Below, one piece after another: positions 1 to 10,800 of a stretch of DNA of 64,000 nucleotides. The stretch covers positions 372,001 to 436,000 of the forward strand of contig NZ_WBOF01000002.1 in NCBI RefSeq assembly GCF_009569385.1, read 5' to 3'. Under the pieces are notes generated by a model. The model was not told the DNA's origin, did not search any database, and worked only from the letters and a program-made list of their open reading frames with translations. The DNA comes from Streptomyces kaniharaensis (GTDB taxonomy: Bacteria; Actinomycetota; Actinomycetes; Streptomycetales; Streptomycetaceae). The translations under genes were made by a program, and so were the position numbers. Every line of letters begins with the position of its first letter. Within the stretch, counting starts at the first letter, position 1.

Positions 1-2205
1 GACGCCGAGCAGCCGGACGGCAGCCCCGCCCGGCGCTTCCGCCTGCACCGGGCGCTGCTGGGCTGGCTCCGTGAGACGGCCGGGCGGCGGCCCCTGGCGA
101 TCGTGCTGGACGACCTGCACCGGGGCGATCAGGAGAGCATCGAGCTGTTCCTGCTCTGCGCCGAGCAGTTGCGGGACGTCCCGCTGCTCCTGGTGGGCTC
201 GTACCGCACCGGCGAGGGCGACCTGACCGGGGCGCTGGCCCGCCTGGCCGCCTGCTCGCCCGTCCGGCTGGCGATCGGCGGACTGTCGGACGCCCAGGCG
301 AAGGAGCTGCTGCGGCGCGGCGCGGCCGGCATGAGCGAGCACGCCGCGGCGGCGCTGGCCGAACGGGCCGGGGGCAACCCCTTCTACCTGCACGAGAGTT
401 CGCTGCTGATGGCCGGTGAGGGCGAGCAGCAGGCGCTGGCCCGCGTGCCGCAGGGGGTCCAGGACGTCCTGCGGCGGCGGCTGGCCCTGCTCGCGCCGAC
501 CGTCACGGCCGGGTTGCGGCTGGCGGCCGTGGCCGGACGCGAGGCCGCGGTGGCCCTCCTGGTCCACGCCGCGGACTGCGATGCCGAGCAGCTGCTCGAC
601 GCCCTGGACGCGGGTGTCACCGCCGGGCTGCTCACCGAGCCCCGTCCGGGTACGGTCCGCTTCACCCACGCCCTCGTGCGGGACGCCCTGGAGGACGACC
701 TCACCCGGCTGCGCCTGGCACGGATGCATTCCCGCCTGGGCCGGAGCCTGATCGCGCTCGGCTCGGACGACGTCGCCGCCACGGCCCACCACCTCCTGCA
801 GGCGGCTGCGGTGGTGACCGCCGACGCCGGGCCCGCGGTCCACCACGCCCGGCTGGCGTGCGAGCAGGCGGTGCGCCGCTACGCCCCCCGCAACGCCGAG
901 GCCCTGCTGACCTCGGCCCTCGGCCTCCTCGCCGACCACCCGGCCGCCTTCGCCGACCAGGACGCCGCCCTGTTGCAGGTGTCGCTGCTGGGACAGCTGG
1001 TGGACTGCCGGGTCCGGATGGGGGCCGTGGTGCCGGCCCGCGAGGCACAGCAGCAGGCCGTCCGGGTGGCCCGTGCCGAGGGCCGGGACGACCTGCTGGC
1101 CGCCGCCTACACGACGTGGACCGAACCGACGCCCTGGCGCGTGCGCGCCTACGCGAGCTTCGACACCGAGGCCGTCGAGGAGCTCAGGACGCTGTTGGAG
1201 AGCCCGGCGGCATCCGACCGGCAGCGGTGCCTGCTCCTCGACCAGCTGGCCGACGCGCTCGACGACATCGACCCCAACGCCGTGGCCGTCTCCCGCGAGG
1301 CCGTGGAACTCGCCCGCAGGGTGGGCGAGCCCCGGCTGTGGGGCCTGACGCTCACCTCGCTGCTGCGCCGGGTCGACGGCGAACTCGAACCCGCCGCCTA
1401 CGCGGAACTCCACCGGGAACTGGCCGAGGTGGCCGCCTCCCAGGACAGCCCCGAGTACGCCTGGATGACGTCCTACATCGCCGCCCGGATCGCCGCCGCC
1501 CACAACGACCCGGCCGAGATGGAACGGTGCCTGGTCCAGGCGGACGGGATCGCCCGCACCTACGAGCTCCAGGGCGCGTTCGCGGTCGCGAGGCTGCGCG
1601 ATCCCATGCTCGCCATGGCCCGGGGTCGTTTCGACGAGGCCGAGCAGGCGCTGGGGGCGGGGGTGGCGGAGCTGCGCGCCCGGGGAGCGGTGGACCTCGA
1701 CGGGCTGGCGGCGCTGGCCGTCGGGTGCATCCGGCTGCAGCAGGGCCGGCTGGCCGAGGTGCTGCCGATGCTGCTCGCGGTGTGGGAGCAGTACCAGCCG
1801 GTCAACGAGTCCCTCACCGCTCTCGCGCTGCTGGCCGCCGGCCGGCCCGACGAGGCCCGGGAGGTGTTCGGCCGGCGCGCGCCGCTCCGGCGTGACTTCG
1901 CCTTCCTCATCCTGACCGGGCTGCGCGGCGCGGCCGCCATCGCCCTGGAGGACCGGGAGGCGGCCGCCGAGGTCTACCGGGACCTGCTCCCCCTGGAGTC
2001 CTCCCCGGGCGGGGCGAGCAGCCTCAGCATCGTCTTCCGGCCCGTCGCGCAGACCCTGGGCGACCTCGCCCGGTTCCTGGACCGCCCCGACCGGGCCCGG
2101 TGCCACTACCTCGAAGCCGCGCGGGTGGCGGCCGCCTGGGACTCCCCGCTGTGGGCGGACGCCGCCCGGACGGCCTTGGACGGGCTGCCGCCGGCACCCG
2201 CGTAG
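1..2205 (+). CDS. AAA ATPase / TPR-type transcriptional regulator, C-terminal part
   Basis: The frame is open from the first base of the window, so the 5' end and Walker A lie outside it. The visible start contains a Walker B-like strand LAIVLDDLH, followed by the sensor-type segment LLVGSYRTGEG seen in LuxR/AfsR-type regulatory ATPases. From roughly residue 240 onward the protein is a long Ala/Leu/Arg-rich helical array, which I read as TPR-like repeats. It ends without a recognisable C-terminal HTH, so any DNA-binding domain must be N-terminal and missing here. It converges on the oxidoreductase gene with a 9-base gap. The exact class (SARP/BTAD, LAL-like or adenylate-cyclase-linked) cannot be decided from this part. 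Confidence 0.75.
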   Translation, partial: DAEQPDGSPARRFRLHRALLGWLRETAGRRPLAIVLDDLHRGDQESIELFLLCAEQLRDVPLLLVGSYRTGEGDLTGALARLAACSPVRLAIGGLSDAQAKELLRRGAAGMSEHAAAALAERAGGNPFYLHESSLLMAGEGEQQALARVPQGVQDVLRRRLALLAPTVTAGLRLAAVAGREAAVALLVHAADCDAEQLLDALDAGVTAGLLTEPRPGTVRFTHALVRDALEDDLTRLRLARMHSRLGRSLIALGSDDVAATAHHLLQAAAVVTADAGPAVHHARLACEQAVRRYAPRNAEALLTSALGLLADHPAAFADQDAALLQVSLLGQLVDCRVRMGAVVPAREAQQQAVRVARAEGRDDLLAAAYTTWTEPTPWRVRAYASFDTEAVEELRTLLESPAASDRQRCLLLDQLADALDDIDPNAVAVSREAVELARRVGEPRLWGLTLTSLLRRVDGELEPAAYAELHRELAEVAASQDSPEYAWMTSYIAARIAAAHNDPAEMERCLVQADGIARTYELQGAFAVARLRDPMLAMARGRFDEAEQALGAGVAELRARGAVDLDGLAALAVGCIRLQQGRLAEVLPMLLAVWEQYQPVNESLTALALLAAGRPDEAREVFGRRAPLRRDFAFLILTGLRGAAAIALEDREAAAEVYRDLLPLESSPGGASSLSIVFRPVAQTLGDLARFLDRPDRARCHYLEAARVAAAWDSPLWADAARTALDGLPPAPA

Positions 2206-2214
2206 CGGCAACTG

Positions 2215-3129
2215 TCACGGTCCGGTCAGTTCGGCCATGAAGGCCGCGGCCAGGTCGAGGAACTCCTCGGGCGAATCGGTCGTCAGCTGAAGGTCCACCA
2301 GCACCTCGTCCGTCGCCGACCCGCACATCACCCTGAGGTGGTCGCAGATCTGGCGCACCGTCCCACGGTGGTGGATCTCCGAGGGATCCGCCTCCACCGT
2401 GGTGACTTCGGGGTTCACCCGGAACACCCGGCGCAGGCCCGCCGGGTCCCGCCCCGCCCGCTCGGCGGCCTCGGCGGCGACCGCCCAGAGACCGTCGAGG
2501 TAGGGCACCGGCATCGAGGCGGCGAGCCAGCCGTCCGCCCGCCTGCCGACCCGCTCCAGGGCGGGCGGGGTGAAGCCGCCCAGCAGGATCGGCGGCCTCG
2601 GGCCCTGGAGGGGTTTGGGGAGCACGGTCGACTCGGGGATCGTCCACAGCCGGCCGGTGTGGACGACCGGATCACCGCACCACACGGCGTCCAGGACATC
2701 GAGGGTCTCCTCCAGCCGGGCGCCGCGGCCCTGCCAGGGCACCCCGGTGGCCTGGTACTCCTCCCGCATCCAGCCCAGCCCGATGCCCACCTCCAGCCGC
2801 CCTCGGCTGATCAGGTCGAGGGTGGTCAGCGCCCGGGCGAGCACCAGGGGCGGCTGCCACAGGGCGTTGAGCGTGCTGCTGCCCAGCCGCACCCGTTCCG
2901 TGACCGAGGCCGCCAGGCCCAGGGCGAGCAGCGGGTCGAGGTGGGTGCCGTACCGGACGGGCATCGGCCCCCCGCTGGCGTAGCCGTCGGGGGGCGTGAG
3001 CGGCGACAGGAGCCGGTCGCCCACCCAGAGGCTGTGGCAGTCCAGTGCTTCCAGCGCCGTGCACATCGCGGCGCTGCGGTCGGGGTCGGCGAACGGGCCG
3101 AACTGGGGGACGGAGAATCCGATGCGCAT
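2215..3129 (-). CDS. LLM-class F420-dependent oxidoreductase
   Basis: The 304-residue protein begins MRIGFSVPQFGPFADP and has the TIM-barrel pattern of luciferase-like monooxygenases: an early beta strand, LDCHSLWVGDRLL, the SVTERVRLGSSTLNALWQPP block, and GRLEVGIGLGWMREEY near residue 120. This family usually uses reduced F420 or FMN to reduce or oxidise small substrates; the substrate is not evident. I chose the ATG at 3129 because GAGGAA sits about nine bases upstream. An in-frame ATG at 3195 overlaps the stop of the hemerythrin gene (TGATG) and would add a low-complexity Pro/Thr-rich stretch. Either start implies co-transcription and possible translational coupling with the upstream gene. 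Confidence 0.85.
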   Translation of the reverse strand: MRIGFSVPQFGPFADPDRSAAMCTALEALDCHSLWVGDRLLSPLTPPDGYASGGPMPVRYGTHLDPLLALGLAASVTERVRLGSSTLNALWQPPLVLARALTTLDLISRGRLEVGIGLGWMREEYQATGVPWQGRGARLEETLDVLDAVWCGDPVVHTGRLWTIPESTVLPKPLQGPRPPILLGGFTPPALERVGRRADGWLAASMPVPYLDGLWAVAAEAAERAGRDPAGLRRVFRVNPEVTTVEADPSEIHHRGTVRQICDHLRVMCGSATDEVLVDLQLTTDSPEEFLDLAAAFMAELTGP

Positions 3130-3194
3130 CGGTGGGAGTTCCTCGGTCGGGACGGCGGGGGTGGGACGGGAGGGGGTGGGACGGGGACGGCCCA

Positions 3195-3878
3195 TCAGGC
3201 GGCGGTGCGCCGGCCGCGGATCCGGTCGGTCTCGCGGCGGTACTGCCGCTGCCCGAAGAGCCGCCACAGCACCCGGGCCGGCAGGGGCAGCCGGGTGAGG
3301 AACTCCCGGCGCTCCTCGGGCGAGGTGTCCTCCAGGATGGCGCCCAGGGCGATCATCAGCCGGTTCTTGGGCGTCTCGGCGAGGCCCCGCTCCCCCACCG
3401 CCTGCCACTGCTTCTCGTTCACGTGGAGCGCGACCAGCGGCATGACCTGCCGCTCCTCCTCGTCGAGGTGGGCGCACAGCTGGCGGTGGTGCCGGTGCAG
3501 GGCCGCGACGAGCTCGTCGCGGTCCTCGGCCAGGGCACGGGACTCCCACCGCTCCACGAGCCCCCGGACCTCCTCGATCCCGTCGCTGAGCCCGTGGTGC
3601 TGTGCCTCCATCGCCAGGACCTGCTCGGCGTCGAGGTCCAGGTGGGGCAGCAACACCGGCCAGAGCATCTCGTCCTCGCCTGTGTGGTGGGCGTGCAGGC
3701 CGACCGCGTACTGCCGCCAGTGCTCGGCGAGGATCCGGGAACGCTCGGTGTCGCCGGGGCGCACCTCCTGGACGAGTTCGGCCAGCAGGCGCGACTCGCG
3801 GCGGAACACCTGGTGGATCATCGCCATTTCGCGGGTGTAGTGGTGGACGGTGGCATCGGAGGAGTTGCTCGAAGTCAT
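3195..3878 (-). CDS. Hemerythrin-like (HHE) domain protein
   Basis: The 227-residue protein is helical and carries His/Glu pairs typical of HHE/hemerythrin domains: HHYTREMAMIHQVFRRE near the N-terminus, LHAHHTGEDEMLWPVLLPH around residues 60-80, HHGLSDGIEE, and LHRHHRQLCAHLDEEERQVMPL in the second half. These are the likely ligands of a non-haem di-iron centre. Such proteins bind oxygen or NO or sense redox state. The C-terminus, with RLPLPARVLWRLFGQRQYRR, is basic and amphipathic. Its stop overlaps a possible start of the LLM oxidoreductase gene, so the two may act together. The physiological ligand is not shown by sequence. Confidence 0.85.
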   Translation of the reverse strand: MTSSNSSDATVHHYTREMAMIHQVFRRESRLLAELVQEVRPGDTERSRILAEHWRQYAVGLHAHHTGEDEMLWPVLLPHLDLDAEQVLAMEAQHHGLSDGIEEVRGLVERWESRALAEDRDELVAALHRHHRQLCAHLDEEERQVMPLVALHVNEKQWQAVGERGLAETPKNRLMIALGAILEDTSPEERREFLTRLPLPARVLWRLFGQRQYRRETDRIRGRRTAA

Positions 3879-3942
3879 GACACCCAGTCTTCGGAGCCCG
3901 GTTGCAGGGCACTTGCACCCGACTTGCCGCGATGCGCCCGTC

Positions 3943-4698
3943 TCAGGCCGGCGGCAGGACCCGGGCGAGGTCCTCGGCCTCGCGCAACTGCTCGACGCCC
4001 AGCCGCCGGAGGTCCCGGAGCAGCAGGGCGGCGTCGGTGACGGCCTCGCCCGGCGCCGGGGCGGCCGGGGCGTCCGCCGGCACCGGGAGGCCGAGGACCG
4101 CGGCGAGGTCCGCCGCGGGCAGGGCCAGGACGGTGGCGAGGTCGGCGACCAGCTCCGGGGTCAACTCGGCCTCGCCGGAGGCGATCCGACCGTAGACGGT
4201 GGCCATCCGGGACCGGCCGGTCAGCAGCTGGACGACCTTCGCGGTGCCGTTCCAGCCGAGGTTGCGGGTGGCGACCATCCGCATCAGCAGGTTCCCCGGC
4301 GTGTGCCGGTCCGGCAGGGCGGCGGGCAGGCCCTCGATCCGCCCGCGGTTCTTCGCGGACGGCAGCCCGGCGACGCCGGCGCGGAGTTCGGCCCGGGACG
4401 CGGGCGGCAGCGCGAGGGCGAGCCGCACCACACCGGTGATCGAGGTGGTGGCCATGCCACCGGCCGGGGCGAGGTCCTCCGGCAGCGGGAAGGCGGCGAA
4501 CTCGAAGAGGTCGGCGGGGTCCAGGCCGAGGGCGGGCGCGAGCCGGCGCAGCAGCGCGGGTTCGGGCGCGGCGCCGGCGAGGACCGCGGCCACCTCGGGC
4601 TCGGCGGCCTCCGCCCGCCGGGCCAGGTCGGCGGGCGCCAGGCCCCGGTGGTCCAGCAGACGGGCCAACAGGACGGCGAAGCCGGGGAGCTCGATCAC
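3943..4698 (-). CDS. XRE-like helix-turn-helix protein
   Basis: The 251-residue protein starts with LARLLDHRGLAPADLARRAEAAEPEVAAVL, a helix pattern matching XRE-type HTH. A second HTH-like pass occurs around residues 165-215 (GRSRMATVYGRIASGEAELTPELVADLATVLAL). The middle segment, MATTSITGVVRLALALPPASRAEL, is not characteristic. The C-terminal tail reads VEQLREAEDLARVLPPA. It is probably a soluble DNA-binding regulator. It lies on the same strand just downstream of the giant secreted effector gene, with a 106-base gap, but nothing marks it as an immunity protein. Targets are unknown. Confidence 0.65.
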   Translation of the reverse strand: MIELPGFAVLLARLLDHRGLAPADLARRAEAAEPEVAAVLAGAAPEPALLRRLAPALGLDPADLFEFAAFPLPEDLAPAGGMATTSITGVVRLALALPPASRAELRAGVAGLPSAKNRGRIEGLPAALPDRHTPGNLLMRMVATRNLGWNGTAKVVQLLTGRSRMATVYGRIASGEAELTPELVADLATVLALPAADLAAVLGLPVPADAPAAPAPGEAVTDAALLLRDLRRLGVEQLREAEDLARVLPPA

Positions 4699-4804
4699 GG
4701 CCCCAGCCTAGGCGCCCCGCCGGTGCGGACGGGCGCAGCGAAAGGCGACCGGACATGGCCGGCCGCCGGCCGGGCGTACCCGCACGGGGGAGGTTCCGGG
4801 CGGG

Positions 4805-7800
4805 TCACTCGGCAGCGCCCCCTCCCTCCGCCCCGTCCGGGGGCAGCACCAGGGCGGGGTCGAGTTCGAGCAGCCGCGCCAGGTCGGCCAGGATGCGCCG
4901 GGCACCGAAGTCGCCGCTCCGCCCGGCGAACGAGGCGATCTCGGCGGCGAGGTGCTCCGCGACGCCGGGGAGCAGCTCGATCGCGCTCGCGGTGTTCTGG
5001 GCGGCGTCGGAGCTGTTGAAGTACTCGTGGAAGGGCAGCACGTACTCGAGATCCGCCGCCAGCATCTCCCGGTACCTGTCCTCGTCGAAGGTGAAGTCAC
5101 GGAACTTGAAGCGGGTCTCGGTGACCTTGGCGACCGAGGAGAGCAGGTCGTCGAGGCGGGTGGCTTCGGCTACCGCACGGCCGGAGGGGGTGCGCACGTA
5201 CAGGTCCTGGTAGCCGCTCCACTTGGTTCCCGCCAGGCCGAGGCGGTCGTTCGGGGTGCGGGTGAAGCCGGCCTCGACGGACGGCCCCAGGGCGGTGCCG
5301 CCGACCCACGTGCCGCCGTCGGCGAGCAGACCGGTGACGGCCTCCGCGGCGGCCTGCTCCGGCCGCCAGTCCAGCAGCCAGGAGTCCTTGTCCATCACCA
5401 CGTCGAACCGCTCGCCGGGGTGGGCTTCGAGGTACTCGTCGTACGTCAGCGCGTGGTAGTCGACGGTGAGCACCGGCCCGCCCGGGCCCTCGACGGTGAT
5501 CGTGGCCACCACGCCCTCGACCTTCTTGACCGTGGCGACGGTGTGGCCCGGCCCGGCGTAGGAACCCAGCGAGCGCTCCAGCGCTTCGACGACCTCCTCC
5601 AGGTGGGCCGCGCGGGTCTTCGCGTTGAGGCCCTTCGGATCGACCCCGACCAGGGTCATCTCGGTGGCACGGGTGGTGAAGAGCGGGTGCTCGATGTCGG
5701 AGTTGGCGCCGAGGTAGAGCAGCGAGCGCCCTTGCGGCCCGTCGCCCGCCGCGGTCAGCCGGTTGAGGGCGACCGTGGTCTCGTACTTGGGCGTGAGCTT
5801 GAGCCCGACGGCCCAGCGGCCGAGCGCCCGCTCGTCGACCCAGGAGGGGTGCTCGCCGATGGCGGTGGCGGCGTGCTCGGGGCGGGGGCCGTTGTTGAAC
5901 AGGTACGTCTGGGTCTCCTCGTCGACTCCGTGCCGGATGGCGGCCTTCAGGTTGTCGTGGTCCTCCCGGGAGAGGTTCCACGCGGCGGCCCGGTCGGCGG
6001 CAAGAGTGGCGTTCCGGTCGGCGGCGGTGCCGCTGCCCTCGGCCGGGGGGTGCGGACCGGCGGCGGGGGCGCCGTGCCCGCCGGCAGCCGTACCGCTGCC
6101 CTCGGCCGGGGGGTGCGAACCGGCGGCGGGGGTGCCGTGCCCGCCGGCAGCCGTACCGCTGCCCTCGGCCGGGGGGTGCGAACCGGCGGCGGGGGTGCCG
6201 TGGCCGCCGATGACGTGGGTGCCGTGGCCGCCGGCGGCCGTACTGGTGCCCTCGGTCGGGGTGTGCGGATCCGCGGCGGGGGCGCGGGGGGCGACCTCCC
6301 CGGCGTACCGGTCGGCGGCGGCGGTCGGGTGCTCCACGGTCACGACGACCTGACGGAGGGTCTGCCCGGTGGCGCGGCCGGCGTCCTCGCCGTCGGGCGG
6401 CTCCTGCCCCCGGGAGCGCACGGTGATCTCCAGGTCGGCCGCCGTCGGCCCGGGGTGGCGGTCGGCCAGGTGGGTGTCGAGCCGCCGGACGAGGGCGGCG
6501 GCGACGGCCTCGGCCCGTTCCCGGCCGATCGCCATCGCCCGGCCGAAGTGCGGGATGCCGGCGACCGTCCCGTTGCCGTGGCCGGTGACCGTGAGCCGAG
6601 GCAGCGGCAGCCCGGCGGCCGCGCGCTCGGCCACGTCGCGGGCCAGCGCGGCGGCGAAGGCGTCGACCCGGGCGGACTCGGCCCCGGCCGGCTCGGTCGA
6701 TCCCTCGGTGAAGGCGAAGGCACGCCGCTGGGCGGGCGCGGGGCCTGGTGAAGAGGCGTGGTCGTGCGCGGGCGGGACGGCGGACGGCGGCGACTCCGGG
6801 CCGGCGGACGGGAGCGCGTCCGGCACTGGGTGCGGCGGGGCCGCCGACCGCCCCGGGTGCGCCGACGGACCTTCGGCCCCCGGCTGGCCGGCGGAAGCTG
6901 GGCCCTCCGGCCGTCCCGGCCGTTCGACGGCGTGGACGAGGTCGGCCCGGTCGGCGTCGGGACGGAAGCGGAGCAGCGGCTCGCCGCCCGGCAGGTGCGA
7001 CGCGTTGATCTTGTCGAAGATGCCCTTGCTGAACGGCGACTGCGGCTCCCAGTAGCTGTGCGCGCCGTGCATGACCGCCATGTCGTTGGCCATCATCTCC
7101 TCGACCACGCTGCCGTACCGGTTCGGCGTGAGCCGGGAGCCGCCCGGGCTGGAGATGTCGAAGACGTCGTGGTCGCCGGTGATGGCCCGCCACTCGCCGC
7201 GCCCGTCCTGACCGAGCACCAGCCCGTTCTCCACCCGGAACCGGCCCTCCGCGGTCAACCGGTCGATGACCGGGGCCAGTTCGGCGAACTCGTGCGCGCG
7301 CTGGCGGTACCGCGCGTCGAGGCGCGCCCGGGTCGTCGCGTCGAGGCCCTCGTGCGAGGGCGGCACCGGCTCGAAGTAGCCGACCAGGCCGACGTGTTCA
7401 CGGTTCGCGCCCAGGTGGACGTCCAGCTCGTTGATGGTCTTGGCCTTGATGTCCTTGGGCTTGGGCAGCATCCCCTGGTCGAGCCACTTGGGGGCGTCGG
7501 TGTTGGTCGGCCGGACGTCGATCACCAGGCGCCGCTCCTGCGCGAGCCGCCGGAACTTGCCGAAGTTCTTCTCCGGGATGCCGTAGAGCTCCCGGGCGGC
7601 GGCCGGCGCGACGGTGTCCTGCCGCGTCGCGGAGTCCTCCCGCACCGCACCGTCCGTACGTGCCGCACCGTCCGTCCGCCCGGACCCGTCGGTCTGCGGT
7701 GCCTGCGGCGGGAGCTCACCGGACCCCGTCGCGCCGTGACCGCCCGCCGCGCCGTGCGCACCCTGGGAAGCACCCCCCTGCGGGTCGAACGCGCCCTGCG

Positions 7801-10800
7801 CGCCCGCTGTGCGGAGGTACGACTGCACGACGAGGCCGCGGTAGTACTCCCAGAGCCGGGGCAGGGCGGGCAGGCCGCCGTGGACGATGGCCCGGTACAG
7901 CTGCTCGGGCCCGCCCTGGAACTGCTCGGGCGGCGTCCTGAAGTACGCGTCGTACGGGGCCAGGTACTGGCTGTCGCCCCCGTAGGTGACGACGGCGTTG
8001 CGCAGCGTCTCGTACTTGCGTGCCACGTGCTGGATCCGGTCGGTGAAGAAGGCGGCGGCGCCGTGGTCCCGGTCGACCGCCGGAAGCCCCAACTGGTGGC
8101 GGATGGAGTCGAGTCCGTCGAGACCGAAGCCGCGCTCGTGTCCGTACACCTCGACCGGCTTGCGCCACCAGGCGTGCTCGTCCGGCGGTTCGTAGGCCCG
8201 GCCGCCCTTCATGTAGCCGTCCACGTCGAACTGCTTGGAGTACCGGCCGGACGCCGTCGGGGGGTCGGGGACGATGACGCGCTCGTAGCCCGGCGCCAGG
8301 CCGCCCTTCCGGGTGAAGCCGTGTCGCTTGTCGTGCCACTGCTCCATCCGGGCCGCGCCGCTCGCGCCCTCCTCCTCCAGGTAGGAGACCCGGTGGCCGA
8401 TCAGCGCGACGGCTTCCAGGTTCCCGGAGCGGAAGCCGAGGTGGTCGAGCTGGTGGTGGCGGTCGAGGTGGTCGTAGAGCAGGAACTGGCCCGTGCGGGT
8501 GTCGCCGCCCCAGGAGGTGAGCTCCGGCGAACCGCCCTTCCAGAAGCCGGTGATGTGGTGGATGGTGTCGGTCCGCAGCTCGGTGCGCAGCTGCATCACG
8601 AGGTCGTCCCACTTGTCGCTCTTCGCCGGGTTCGGATGCGGGTCGCCGGTGATGATGACCGCGTCGTAGGAGCCGGCGACGTCGCGCACGATCTGCCGGA
8701 TGCCCTGGAAGCTGGTGTCGTGCTCCATCCGGCTGCGGAGGTCGTTCCACTGGGTGGCCTTGCCGGTGAAGCGGGACCAGAGCACCAGGACCCGGCCCTG
8801 CCCGGCGGGCAGGTGGATCCCGCGGCCGGCCAGCCAGTCGACGATCCGGCCGTCGTGGGCGTCCGTCAGACCCCAGGCGGTCCGTACGGTGCCCCGCAGC
8901 TCCTGGGAGAAGACCTCGCTCACGTAGCCGGTGCCGTCGGTGACCCCCCAGATCTCCTTGACCTGGTACATGTCGCGGTAGGCCTTGCGGATCCCCCAGT
9001 CCTGCTGCGCGATCCGCCCGGCCTCGGCCTTCAGGGCCTGCCAGACGCCGTGCTTCTCCATCCCCGGCACGTCGACGAAGAGGATCCGGCTGTCGTCGAT
9101 CCCGCTGGAGCGGTAGAAGTCGGCGATCGCCCGGGACTTGTCCTGGACGGGGTCGTGGCCGGGTGTGCCGAACGCCGGTCCGCGCGCGATCAGGACGTGC
9201 AGGCCGGGGTCGTGCAGGAGCGAGACGCAGATTCCGAACTGGTCGCCGGACGCGTAACCCGGCTGCATGATTAGCGAGTTTTCGGAGGTGTCGGGCGGTG
9301 CCGGCTGGGCGCCGCCGACTGCGGCAGCGCCGGTGTGCCCGGGTCCGGCGGCGGTTCCGCCGGGCGTGCCGTGCGAACCGGTCGGGGTGGTGTGCGTACG
9401 CGGGGCGACCGCCGGCGCGCCGACGGGGTGCAGCCTGGGCCCGCTACCCTGCCGCTTGAGCGGGTCGGAGACCGGGTCCACCCAGGCGGTGCCGCGGTCG
9501 TGGGGTGTGGCGGCGGCCCGCGCCCGGTCCCAGCTCGGGTGGTGCGGGCCGGCGGGCGGGGCCGCCAGGTCGCCGACCGCGGCGGAGATCAGCTGGAGGT
9601 GCCGCTCGCGCAGACCCGCCTGCCGCAGGCCTCCGGCGGCCGGGGCACGGTAGTCGCCGAGCAGGCTGCCGGCGCCGTCGGGGCGGTGCGGCAGGTCCTT
9701 GGTGCGGTATTCGTCCCGCAGGCCGAGCTGGTGGCCCACCTCGTGGGCGTAGTCGACCGGTTCGGCGTCCGGCCACCAGGACCGCTGGTCCATGCCCCGG
9801 TCGCGGCCGACGAGGTCGACCGTCAGGTGCGCCGACTCGCCCGGGTCGGCGCGCAGGACGGTGACGTGCAGCCGGTCCCCGTTGGCGAGCCGGTAGCCGG
9901 GCCGGTTGTAGTGCTCCTCGACGCCCTCGGTCACCCTGCGCCAGATCGCGGCGAGGTCGTGTCCGGAGCCGCCGCCCCGGAAGGCGATCCGGACCGTCAG
10001 GTCGGTGACCGTCCTCCCCTCGTGGGCGACCCGGCGCGCCTCGAAGCCGGAACGGACGACGAAGCGCGGCGTGGGGTCGAGCCGGGCCGGCGGGACCGGC
10101 GGGCGGGACCCCGGGGGACGCGGGTCCGCGGTGGCGGGCCCGACGCCCGGGCCTTCCTCGGCAACCGGCCGCGGACCGGCGGCGCGCCCGACGCCCGCCT
10201 CCGGGCCGGAGCCGGCCGTCGCCGCCGCGGTCGCGGTCGCGGGGCGCGGGGTCGACTCCGCCCGCGCGGCGGCCGGTCCGCCGGCGCTCTCCGTCCGGGT
10301 GGCCGGTCCGTCCCCCGGGCGCGGGCCCTCCGCGGCGGAGGGCCCGGCGGCGGGCCGCGCGGGACCGCCCGCAGCGGCGCCCGGGGCGGACGGACCGCCG
10401 GAGGTGACGGGCCTGCCGCCGGCCGGAGCCGGGCGGCCGGCCTGCACGGACGGGGCCTCGGCCGCCGAGGCGCCGGACGCCACGCCCCGCGAGCCCTCGG
10501 TGCGGATCTCCGGTGCACCGGTGGGCGTCCGGCCCGCGCTCACGGCGCCACCGGCGGGCGTGCCCGTCCCGGGGCCACCCGCCGTCGTGGTAGCGGAGGC
10601 GGGGCCGGCCACCGTCCGCACGGCCGGCCCCGCGTGCCCGCCGGACGACGCGCCCTCGGCCGCCCGACCGCCGCCGGCCTGCGGCCCGGAGGCGCGCACG
10701 GCTGCCCCGCCCGTACCGCCCTGCCCGCGGCCGGATCCCGCGGACGTAGCCGCGCCGACCGCGCCCTGCCGAACGGCCGCCGCTCCGCCGGTACCCGCAC

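Noticed and set aside
2215..3918. 567-residue version of the LLM oxidoreductase
   Set aside because: The N-terminal extension overlaps the hemerythrin gene in another frame and lacks domain character; the start at 3129 fits the family and has a ribosome site.
3943..4698. XRE-like gene as immunity protein of the giant effector
   Set aside because: It has HTH character and lies 106 bases away; nothing in the sequence indicates an immunity role.
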